Source: Pseudomonadota bacterium | Lineage (GTDB): Bacteria; Pseudomonadota; Gammaproteobacteria; Xanthomonadales; Xanthomonadaceae | Assembly (NCBI GenBank): GCA_019348095.1 | Contig: JAHWKC010000174.1 | Location: 1-5,488, forward strand | Direction: 5' to 3' | DNA: 5,488 nucleotides | Shown here: positions 1 through 5,290 of the stretch, in pieces | How positions within the stretch are numbered: the first letter of the stretch is position 1 | Layout: every line of letters starts with the position of its first letter | Notes under the pieces: generated by a model | Told to the model about the DNA's origin: nothing | Seen by the model: the letters and a program-made list of their open reading frames with translations, nothing else | Database searches by the model: none | Position numbers and translations under genes: made by a program

Positions 1-30
1 ATCACCCCGATCCGGGTGCTCGGCGGCTGA
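1..30 (+). CDS. C-terminal end of an unidentified upstream gene (partial)
   Basis: Frame 1 reads nine sense codons (ITPIRVLGG) and then TGA at 28-30, six bases before the start of the dehydrogenase gene. The tight spacing suggests an upstream gene in the same operon as the dehydrogenase. Nine residues are too few to identify a family, and the frame could be open by chance. Confidence 0.3.
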   Translation: MTPIRVLGG

Positions 31-35
31 AGCTC

Positions 36-1454
36 ATGGCACTGGAACGCGAGCGCAATGCCGAGAACATCCGCCGCAGCGAGGCCCTGCTCGAGCAGAC
101 CGGCATCCGCACGCTGCGCCGCCGGCCGGTGTTCACCACGCCGAACTACTTCGTGCCCGAGGGATTCGGGCCGCAGGGTTTCCAACCGGACGATCCGCAG
201 GACGAGTCCACCGCCCGGCGCGAGTCGCCCGAACTGCTGCACTGCTACGTCTGCAAGCAGAAATATACGCGGGTGCATCACTTCTACGACCAGCTGTGCC
301 CGGCCTGCGCGGACTTCAACTACGCCAAGCGCACCGAGCTGGCCGATCTCAGCGGGCGCGTTGCGCTGCTGACCGGCGGCCGGGTCAAGATCGGCTACCA
401 GGCCGGACTCAAGCTGCTGCGCGCCGGCGCCGAGCTGATCGTGACCACGCGCTTCCCGCGTGATTCGGCCGCGCGCTATGCGGCCGAGCCGGACTTCGCC
501 GACTGGGGGCATCGCCTGCAGGTGTTCGGTCTGGACCTGCGCCACACGCCCAGTGTCGAGGCTTTCTGCCGCGAGCTGCTGGCGACCCGCGAGCGGCTGG
601 ACTTCATCATCAACAACGCCTGCCAGACCGTGCGCCGCCCGCCGGAGTTCTACGCGCACATGATGGCCGCCGAGACCGCGGCGCTGCGCGATACACCCGA
701 AGCGGTGCGCAAGCTGATCGGCAGCTACGAAGGCCTGCGCAGCCACGACCTGTTGCATCAAGCCACTGAGGAGCTGGCCGCCGCCTCGGCGCTGCAGGTC
801 GGCAACGGCCGCGAGATCACCGGGACCGCCGGCCTGACCCGCGCCGCCGAGCTGTCACAGGTGCCGCTGCTGGCCGAGGAACTGCTGGGCCAGAAGCACC
901 TGTTTCCCGAAGGTCGGCTCGACCAGGACCTGCAGCAGGTCGACCTGCGCGGGCGCAACTCCTGGCGCCTGCTGATGGCCGAGGTGCCGTCGGTCGAACT
1001 GCTGGAGACGCAGCTGGTCAATGCCATCGCGCCGTTCATCATCAATGCGCGGCTCAAGCCGCTGATGCTGCGCACGGGCGGTTCCGAACAGCCGCGCCGC
1101 GACAAGCACATCGTCAACGTGTCCGCGGTGGAGGGGCAGTTCTACCGCAACTTCAAGACCACCCGGCATCCGCACACCAACATGGCCAAGGCCGCGCTCA
1201 ACATGATGACGCGCACCGCCGCGGCCGATTACCACGGCGACGGCATCCACATGAACTCGGTCGACACCGGCTGGGTGACCGACGAGGACCCGGCCGAGCT
1301 CGCCGCACGCAAGACGCTGGAGGAACGCTTCCACCCGCCGCTGGACATCATCGACGGCGCCGCGCGCATCGTCGACCCGATCATCCACGGCATCAACACC
1401 GGCGAGCACGTGTGGGGCCAGTTCCTCAAGGATTACAAGCCGACCGACTGGTGA
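36..1454 (+). CDS. SDR-family NAD(P)-dependent oxidoreductase with N-terminal Cys4 motif and non-canonical active site
   Basis: This is a 472-residue cytoplasmic protein, well above the ~250 residues of a classical short-chain dehydrogenase. Residues 1-100 are an extra N-terminal region with a CxxC-x14-CxxC pattern (Cys70, Cys73, Cys88, Cys91), which probably binds zinc. The Rossmann domain begins near residue 107, with the cofactor loop TGGRVKIG (113-120), an Asp after strand 3 (Asp167) and the NNA motif (193-195). About 110 extra residues (roughly 205-320) interrupt the fold before the catalytic strand. The catalytic Ser is Ser363 (IVNVSAVEG). At the YxxxK site the sequence reads TNMAK, so Lys385 is kept but Tyr is replaced by Thr381. 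The segment VDTGWV (409-414) is the usual loop after strand 6. The ATG at 36 is the first start after the upstream TGA, and no strong ribosome binding site is seen. The substrate is unknown. It may not catalyse the usual carbonyl/alcohol reaction, or may use another proton donor. Confidence 0.9.
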   Translation: MALERERNAENIRRSEALLEQTGIRTLRRRPVFTTPNYFVPEGFGPQGFQPDDPQDESTARRESPELLHCYVCKQKYTRVHHFYDQLCPACADFNYAKRTELADLSGRVALLTGGRVKIGYQAGLKLLRAGAELIVTTRFPRDSAARYAAEPDFADWGHRLQVFGLDLRHTPSVEAFCRELLATRERLDFIINNACQTVRRPPEFYAHMMAAETAALRDTPEAVRKLIGSYEGLRSHDLLHQATEELAAASALQVGNGREITGTAGLTRAAELSQVPLLAEELLGQKHLFPEGRLDQDLQQVDLRGRNSWRLLMAEVPSVELLETQLVNAIAPFIINARLKPLMLRTGGSEQPRRDKHIVNVSAVEGQFYRNFKTTRHPHTNMAKAALNMMTRTAAADYHGDGIHMNSVDTGWVTDEDPAELAARKTLEERFHPPLDIIDGAARIVDPIIHGINTGEHVWGQFLKDYKPTDW

Positions 1455-1479
1455 GGCCGCGATGTGCCGGCGTCGGCGA

Positions 1480-1497
1480 CGCGGCACTGAAGCCGCG
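1480..1497 (+). terminator. Possible weak hairpin after the dehydrogenase gene
   Basis: A perfect 6-base-pair GC stem (CGCGGC / GCCGCG) with a 6-base loop lies 26 bases after the stop codon. No T-run follows, so it is at best a weak intrinsic terminator. The downstream REP pair could do the same job. Confidence 0.2.
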
Positions 1498-1506
1498 ACC
1501 GGCGTT

Positions 1507-1580
1507 GTAGGAGCGGCTGCAGCCGCGATTGGCCGCTGCGACTGAAACCAAGTTTTGATCGCGGCTGAAGCCGCTCCTAC
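1507..1580. repeat. Inverted pair of REP-like palindromes (BIME-like doublet)
   Basis: Two 23-base arms (1507-1529 and 1558-1580) are reverse complements with one mismatch, separated by 28 bases. Each arm begins at its outer end with GTAGGAGCGGCT. The left arm contains a perfect 14-base palindrome (GCGGCTGCAGCCGC, 1513-1526); the right has GCGGCTGAAGCCGC (1561-1574). A GTAG tetranucleotide next to a GC-rich palindrome is the hallmark of REP elements mobilised by RAYT transposases. Closely similar repeats are scattered between genes in Xanthomonadaceae and Pseudomonas. It lies between the + strand dehydrogenase and the convergent - strand peptidase fragment, a typical REP position. It may also fold into a bidirectional transcription-ending hairpin. 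Confidence 0.75.
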
Positions 1581-2004
1581 GGGTAGCCGATGGAGCGCCG
1601 TCCCGGAGGCCTACTCCGCCTGCTCGCCCTCGCCGTGCTGCGTGCCCTTCACGTGTTTCTCCAGCCAGGCGTCACTCTCGGCCAGCATGTGCAACACCGA
1701 CTCGCGCGCGCGGTAGCCGTGCGATTCGTTGGGCAGCATCACCAGCCGGGCGTTGCCGCCCAGGCCCTTGATCGCGGCGAACAGGCGCTCGCTCTGGACC
1801 GGGAAGGTGCCGGAATTGTTGTCCTGCTCACCGTGGATGATCAGCAGCGGGGCCTTGATGTTCTGGGCATGGTTGAACGGCGACATCGCCAGGTAGGTGC
1901 CCTGCGCCTGCCAGTAGTTGCGCTCCTCGGCCTGGAAACCGAACGGGGTGAGCGAGCGGTTGTAGGCACCGCTGCGGGCGATGCCGGCCTTGAACAGGTC
2001 GGTG

Positions 2005-2042
<38 letters not shown>

Positions 2043-2045
2043 ATG

Positions 2046-2066
2046 CCCGCCGACCGCGATCCGCTC
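2046..2066 (-). other. Chimera seam between kinase and S9 peptidase
   Basis: These 21 bases encode ERIAVGG. That peptide fits both the kinase glycine loop (left partner) and the strand before the S9 nucleophile elbow (right partner). The breakpoint must lie within or beside it. A short shared sequence at a seam is typical of template switching or of an assembly graph collapsing two genomes. Confidence 0.6.
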
Positions 2067-2111
2067 GACCAGCCGGTACCGGCCGGCGAGCAGGTCCTGC
2101 GCGGCGGTCAT
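2046..2111 (-). pseudogene. First ~22 codons of an actinobacterial PknA/PknB-type Ser/Thr protein kinase
   Basis: The segment MTAAQDLLAGRYRLVERIA plus VGG looks like the first beta-strand and glycine-rich ATP loop of bacterial Hanks-type kinases, where 'GRYRL..RIA.GGMG.VW' is usual. The kinase homology stops at the two glycines, after which the frame continues as S9 peptidase. Its ATG overlaps the stop of the penicillin-binding protein fragment by ATGA. That mirrors the pbpA-pknA order in the actinobacterial rodA-pbpA-pknA-pknB division operon. This neighbour is what makes so short a call credible. It is inferred by recognition only. Confidence 0.6.
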
Positions 2112-2275
2112 CGGCGCAGGACCGCGCGCATGACGTCGGCGGCGATCGGCGCCGACAGCGCGCCACCGGTGGCGGCCGCACCCACGTCGCCGCCGTCCTC
2201 GATGACCACGGCGACCGCGACCTTCGGGTCGTCGGCCGGTGCGAAGGGCGTGGTGGTGGCGGCGTCGGATTCCAT
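2108..2275 (-). pseudogene. pbpA: C-terminal fragment of actinobacterial-type penicillin-binding protein (PbpA-like)
   Basis: The open frame has 55 residues. Residues 11-55 read FAPADDPKVAVAVVIEDGG, then ATGGALSAPIA and DVMRAVLRR. This is the last strand and helix of the transpeptidase domain in actinobacterial division-type PBPs, where 'FAPADDPKVAVAVVVE' and 'ATGG..AAPIA' are characteristic. The expected 'HAWF' before FAPADDP is missing. Residues 1-10 (MESDAATTTP) do not fit the family, so the homology starts at about base 2245. The catalytic SxxK, SxN and KTG motifs would lie upstream and are absent, so this is a non-functional remnant. TGA at 2108-2110 overlaps the kinase ATG. It sits between Xanthomonad-like genes and has no business there in a contiguous proteobacterial genome. 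Confidence 0.7.
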
Positions 2276-2291
2276 GGCCAGAACCTACAGG

Positions 2292-3470
2292 TCACATGCG
2301 CGAGGGCCGATAGCCGACGGGATGGCACTCGAGCCGCACGCAGCCCCACTTCCCCAGCGAGATGCGCCGCACCTGGTGGACGTCCCGCCGGTGGCCCCTG
2401 CCCCGAGTCGCTGGCGCCAGCCGCGCGGCGCCGCCGTGGGCGCGGGCGACCTCGTCGACGATGTAGAGGCCCAGGCCCACGCTGCGGGTAGCGGCGCCAA
2501 CGACCGTGCCGCGTACCATGGGCTGGAACAGCGAGCCCTGCAACGCCTCGGGGATCGGCTCGCCTTCGTTGTGGACCGAGATGGTGCACTCGGCATCGAT
2601 CGAGGTCGACACCACCACCGGCGCGCCGGGCCGGCCGTAGGCCACCGCGTTGGACACCAGGTTGCCGACCAGTTGGCCCAGCCGGACCGGATCGGCCTCG
2701 CAATGGCCGTCGCCCTGCCGGAAATGCTCGATGCGCGCCTCCGGATAGGCCTGCGACAGTTCCGCCACCTGCGCGGCGACCGTGTCGTGCAGGTCGATCG
2801 GCTGGCGCGTGATCGCCATGCCCTGCCCCAGGCGCGAGCGAGTCAGGTCCAGCAGGTCGTTGATCAGGGCCAGCGCGCGGTCGGTAGCGCGGTCGATGTT
2901 GCCCAGCAGCGGCCGGTACCGCTCCGGCAGGTCGAGCATCCGCAGCACCTCCCCGCCCGTGCGGATGGTGCCAAGCGGCGTGCGCAGGTCGTGGCTGACG
3001 ATGGCCATCATCTGCTCGGCGAACTCGCGGGCCGCGCGCTGCTGCGTTGCCAGCTCCTCGGCCCGCTTGCGCGCGGCCAGCAGTTCGCGCTCGTAGGCGT
3101 GCCGGTCCGTAGCGATGAACAGCGCGATCTCGTGGACCACCGCGCCGTCACGCTCGCGGCGGATGGCATTCATCACCATCGGCAGCGGCCCGGCGCCCTC
3201 GCGCGTGACGTCGAGCTTGATCTCTGTCACCGAGCCCTGCATGCGCAGCAGCGGCATCCACTGTGTCTGGTGGAAGATCCGTCCGCCCACCGTCAGCAGG
3301 TCCTGGAACCGGCGCCTCCCGACCAGCGCTCCGCCCTCCACGCCGACCCAGCCGCAAAACGTGTCGTTGGCCCGCAGCAGCAGGCCGTCGTCGTCGGTGA
3401 CCAGCAAGCCGCAGGGAGCATGCTCGTAGAGCACCTCGGTGCCGCCGGTGTCGTGGTCAGTTGCGCCCAC
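2292..3470 (-). CDS. PAS-domain sensor histidine kinase, RsbQ partner (C-terminus probably frameshifted)
   Basis: The product is a 392-residue soluble kinase with no membrane segment. Residues ~10-125 form a PAS domain (YEHAPCGLLVTDDDG, RANDTFCGW, then GRRRFQDLLT and IFHQTQW). A coiled linker (126-150) leads to the HisKA domain with phosphoacceptor His160 in SHDLRTPL. The ATPase has an N-box (NLVSNAVAYG, 270-279), a G1-like HNEGEPIP, F-box FQP (315-317) and G2 box GLGLYIVDE (333-341). After AHGG (345-347) the tail no longer resembles the family. The usual 'SDSGQGT.F' end is found in another frame (bases 2395-2415), so one or two indels have probably altered the last ~45 residues. The GTG start at 3470 overlaps the RsbQ-like gene by 14 bases, so the two are translationally coupled. 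In Bacillus, RsbQ activates the PAS-PP2C phosphatase RsbP. Here a kinase takes that place, so the hydrolase probably delivers a PAS ligand or cofactor (inference). Confidence 0.85.
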   Translation of the reverse strand: MGATDHDTGGTEVLYEHAPCGLLVTDDDGLLLRANDTFCGWVGVEGGALVGRRRFQDLLTVGGRIFHQTQWMPLLRMQGSVTEIKLDVTREGAGPLPMVMNAIRRERDGAVVHEIALFIATDRHAYERELLAARKRAEELATQQRAAREFAEQMMAIVSHDLRTPLGTIRTGGEVLRMLDLPERYRPLLGNIDRATDRALALINDLLDLTRSRLGQGMAITRQPIDLHDTVAAQVAELSQAYPEARIEHFRQGDGHCEADPVRLGQLVGNLVSNAVAYGRPGAPVVVSTSIDAECTISVHNEGEPIPEALQGSLFQPMVRGTVVGAATRSVGLGLYIVDEVARAHGGAARLAPATRGRGHRRDVHQVRRISLGKWGCVRLECHPVGYRPSRM

Positions 3471-4281
3471 GCCCGCCGCGCGCCGCCAGCTCGCAGAGGA
3501 ATTCGTCCATCGCGGCCATGCTTTCGGCCGGCGCGCTCAGGTGCGGGCAATGGCCGACATTGCTGATCACGCGCAAGGTCGGATCCGGCAGCGTGCGCGC
3601 CATGTACTCGCCCACGGCCAGCGGAGCGATGAGGTCGTCGCTGGACTGCAGGACCAGCGCGGGGGCGTGCAGCTTTGGCAGGTCGGCACGGTTGTCGGAC
3701 AGGAAGGTCACCCGCGCGAAGTGGGTGGCGATCTCCGGGTCGGTGCGGCAGAAGCTGTTGGTGAGCTCCTCGGCCAGCTCGGGCCGGTCAGGCGCGCCCA
3801 TGATGGTCGGCGCCATGCTGCTGGACCAGCCCAGGTAGTTGCCCTCCATCGTTTCCAGCAGCGAGTTGATATCCTCGCGGCTGAAGCCGCCGACGTAATC
3901 CCCGTCATTGATGTAGCAGGGCGACGGCCCCAGCATCACATGCGCCTGGAACAGCTCCGGTGCTTTGATGCCGGCCAGCATCCCGATGATCGCGCTCACC
4001 GAGTGGCCGACCACCACGGCGGGCCCCTCGGCGAACTCGCGCACCACCTCGATCAGATCATCCGCATGGCCCTGCAGCGTGTCGTACCGATTGCTGTTGT
4101 AGGCCGACAGGTCCGAGCGGCCGCTGCCAACCAGGTCGTAGCGAATGGTGCGGTAGCGGTCTTCGTAGAACGGCGCTATCAACCGCCACATGTTCTGGTC
4201 GCAACCGAAGCCATGGGCGAACACCATGCTTGTTGGCCCCTGGCCGGCAACGGTGACGTGGTGACGCTCACGCAGGTTCAT
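3457..4281 (-). CDS. rsbQ: RsbQ-like alpha/beta hydrolase (stress-signalling family, D14/KAI2-related)
   Basis: The product has 274 residues, the length of Bacillus subtilis RsbQ (269), and aligns with it nearly throughout: FAHGFGCDQNMW (21-32), the oxyanion region; YDLVGSGRSDLSAY (48-61); GPSPCYIND; GNYLGW; CRTDPEIA; GHCPHLS. The catalytic triad is Ser94 in VGHSVSAIIG, Asp215 or Asp216 in SSDDLIAP, and His244 in GHCPH. The elbow is GHSVSA, as in plant strigolactone and karrikin receptors, rather than GHSVGA. RsbQ is a cytoplasmic hydrolase needed to activate the PAS phosphatase RsbP under energy stress; its native small substrate is not firmly known. This gene is first in an operon with the overlapping PAS kinase. 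The ATG at 4281 is chosen because MNLRERHHVTV matches the RsbQ N-terminus. The frame extends another 50 codons upstream with no family resemblance. No strong ribosome binding site is visible. Confidence 0.92.
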   Translation of the reverse strand: MNLRERHHVTVAGQGPTSMVFAHGFGCDQNMWRLIAPFYEDRYRTIRYDLVGSGRSDLSAYNSNRYDTLQGHADDLIEVVREFAEGPAVVVGHSVSAIIGMLAGIKAPELFQAHVMLGPSPCYINDGDYVGGFSREDINSLLETMEGNYLGWSSSMAPTIMGAPDRPELAEELTNSFCRTDPEIATHFARVTFLSDNRADLPKLHAPALVLQSSDDLIAPLAVGEYMARTLPDPTLRVISNVGHCPHLSAPAESMAAMDEFLCELAARGGRGRN

Positions 4282-4381
4282 GGGTGCGGGTCCGGTGAAA
4301 GGCCGATAAGGATCGCATATCGCGTCGTGGGGGCAACGTGGACGGGAATCCGGCCAGAGCGTGCCCGCCCGCTGGCATACT

Positions 4382-4403
4382 GTGGTGCACGGTGTCGCAC
4401 CAC
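4382..4403. promoter_or_regulatory. Inverted repeat in the divergent intergenic region
   Basis: GTGGTGC (4382-4388) and GCACCAC (4397-4403) are a perfect 7-base inverted repeat with an 8-base spacer. It sits 46 bases before the + strand kinase start and about 100 bases before the rsbQ-like start, in the 167-base gap between the divergent genes. The position would suit an operator for one or both. The rest of the gap shows no convincing promoter hexamers. GC-rich DNA makes short inverted repeats common, so this is tentative. Confidence 0.3.
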
Positions 4404-4808
4404 GCGCCCGCCAGACACCCGTGCTGCCCAAAAGGGCGAACGGTCGCCATGGTCGCTGACCTGTCGGATTTCATCGCCGCGAACAACGCGTTGATCGTTG
4501 ACGAGTGCGAAGCGTTCGCGCGGACCCTGGGGCCGGCCGCCCAGGACATGGACCGGGACGCCCTGCGTGACCACATCGATCAGATCCTCGTCACCATCGC
4601 GGCGGACATGAAGGTGCCGCAGACAGAGCGGGAATGGTCGGAAAAATCCAAGGGGCACGCGCCGGTGACGGCAGGCGGGCCGGACCCGGCCGCGGAGACG
4701 CATGGCACGTTGCGCGCGGCCAGTGGCTTCGACATCAACCAGACCGCGGCGGAGTGCCGGGCATTGCGTGCGTCGGTGATCCGGTTATGGCTCGAGACCT
4801 CGCCGACG

Positions 4809-4952
4809 CTAGGGCCGCGCCAGGGGGAAGACCTGACGCGCTGTGGTCGCGCCGGCCTGCTCCACCGCTTGTTTCGGCTCGGTCAGTTCGACCTGTTCGA
4901 CGCCATCGGTGGCGAGGATGGCGACGGTCTTGTTTTGAAGCGCACTGCTCAT
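4809..4952 (-). pseudogene. N-terminal fragment of a DJ-1/PfpI-family (type 1 glutamine amidotransferase-like) protein
   Basis: The open frame has 47 residues. Residues 1-37 (MSSALQNKTVAILATDGVEQ, then VELTEPKQAVEQAGATT) are the first strand and helix of DJ-1/PfpI proteins, which are ~170-190 residues long. The conserved Glu in 'EQVELTEP' is present. The catalytic Cys-His portion further downstream is lost. After AGATT the sequence (ARQVFPLARP, stop TAG 4809-4811) is the reverse of the truncated + strand kinase, so the homology ends at about base 4842. The start is secure because a perfect AGGAGG lies four bases upstream. Family members act as proteases, glyoxalases or protein deglycases, with debated activity; this remnant does nothing. 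Both this gene and the kinase lose their 3' part at one point. Confidence 0.8.
4838..4842. other. Breakpoint joining two truncated genes head-on
   Basis: Kinase homology on the + strand is recognisable up to Arg131 (4839-4841). PfpI homology on the - strand is recognisable from 4952 down to Thr37 at about 4842. The two meet with essentially no spacer and no visible insertion sequence, target duplication or repeat. This is a clean inverted junction. Confidence 0.65.
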
Positions 4953-4956
4953 GGGA

Positions 4957-4962
4957 CCTCCT
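4957..4962 (-). promoter_or_regulatory. Strong Shine-Dalgarno for the PfpI-family gene
   Basis: The - strand reads AGGAGG, four bases before the ATG at 4952. It is the strongest ribosome binding site in the window and fixes the PfpI start. Confidence 0.8.
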
Positions 4963-5007
4963 GCGAATCCGGACGCGGCAACGCGCCGCAGCCCGCAGGA
5001 TGCATCA

Positions 5008-5040
5008 CGGCTGCATGGGCGCGACGTGACCATGCAGCCG
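5008..5040. promoter_or_regulatory. 11-base perfect inverted repeat upstream of the PfpI-family gene
   Basis: CGGCTGCATGG (5008-5018) and CCATGCAGCCG (5030-5040) are perfect reverse complements around an 11-base centre. The repeat lies 56-88 bases upstream of the PfpI ATG, within its leader or promoter. It could be an operator, or a hairpin in the leader transcript. It is not a REP arm, as it lacks the GTAGGAGCGGCT core. No T-run follows on either strand, so a terminator role is less likely. Confidence 0.45.
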
Positions 5041-5071
5041 GGCAGGATCACACTCCGAACGGTGGGTCGGC

Positions 5072-5109
5072 CGTGGGCGATCCCACGACGCTCAGGGTTG
5101 AATAACCCT
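5072..5109 (-). terminator. Tandem short hairpins after the nucleotidyltransferase-like operon
   Basis: AGGGTT-GAAT-AACCCT (5094-5109) is a 6-base-pair stem that begins within the stop codon of the 60-residue gene. CGTGGG-CGAT-CCCACG (5072-5087) follows 6 bases further along the - strand. Two stems straight after the last stop suggest transcript ending or 3' protection. There is no T-tract, so intrinsic termination would be weak. Confidence 0.35.
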
Positions 5110-5290
5110 ACCGCGGCCCCCTGTCGCGCAACGCCAGGCGTTCCGGCGCCAGCGCGCCGCTGATGTAGGCAAGCTCGACCATCTCCTCGAAGAAGTCGAT
5201 CTTGGCGTCCGCGCTCAGGTTGACCCAGGCCATCAACTGGGCGCGCTCGGCGTCCTCGAAGCTGGAGTCCAGCGGGTGGCCGGGACTCAT
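5108..5290 (-). CDS. Small helical protein paired with a nucleotidyltransferase-like gene (possible antitoxin or partner)
   Basis: The product has 60 residues, is acidic in the middle and is predicted helical. Its core, LSADAKIDFFEEMVELAYISGAL (residues 25-47), has the pattern 'S...K..fleEm.ELAy.sGal'. That pattern recurs in small proteins encoded beside nucleotidyltransferase-like genes; this is recalled, not searched. The ATG at 5288-5290 overlaps the upstream TGA (ATGA), and a purine-rich GGGGAG lies 6-11 bases upstream, so translation is coupled. There are no Cys, signal peptide or membrane segment. The C-terminal RLALRDRGPR is basic. Function is not known; an antitoxin or accessory subunit role is inferred only from pairing. 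Confidence 0.6.
   Translation of the reverse strand: MSPGHPLDSSFEDAERAQLMAWVNLSADAKIDFFEEMVELAYISGALAPERLALRDRGPR

Larger units (their letters stand above)
4449..5105 (+). pseudogene. N-terminal fragment of an RsbRD-domain sensor histidine kinase, cut at ~4841
   Basis: Residues 1-131 match the helical RsbRD/RsbT-coantagonist-type N-terminal domain found on some proteobacterial sensor kinases: SDFIAANNALIVDECEAFARTL, ALRDHIDQIL.TIAADM, the KSKGHAP segment, ETHGTLRAASGFDINQ and ALRASVIRLWLETSP, ending in EDLTR. Relatives continue with a 'FNEAIDQA' helix, then HisKA and HATPase domains. Here the resemblance stops at Arg131 (bases 4839-4841). The next ~87 codons are the antisense of another gene's N-terminus and its promoter, and the open frame runs on by chance to 5105. 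No phosphoacceptor His or ATPase remains, so it cannot signal. The ATG at 4449 fits the family start, with AAAGGG 12 bases upstream as a poor ribosome binding site. It is divergent from rsbQ, which suggests both belong to one stress-sensing locus. Confidence 0.8.

Noticed and set aside
855..1487. 210-codon frame on the - strand within the dehydrogenase gene
   Set aside because: It is a shadow of the dehydrogenase reading frame, rich in Arg, Val and Asp with no motifs.
4374..4391. Sigma-54-like -24/-12 element (TGGCATAC...GTGC)
   Set aside because: The spacing between the GG and GC dinucleotides is one base too long and the rest of the consensus is poor. It is likely a chance match.
4282..4431. 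Upstream start for the RsbQ-like protein adding 50 residues
   Set aside because: The added residues (Cys-, Arg- and Pro-rich) have no counterpart in RsbQ, and the extension would run through the shared intergenic region. The ATG at 4281 matches the family N-terminus.
3439..4494. 351-codon open frame on the + strand opposite rsbQ
   Set aside because: It is antisense to a gene with clear end-to-end RsbQ similarity, and no family features are seen in its product.
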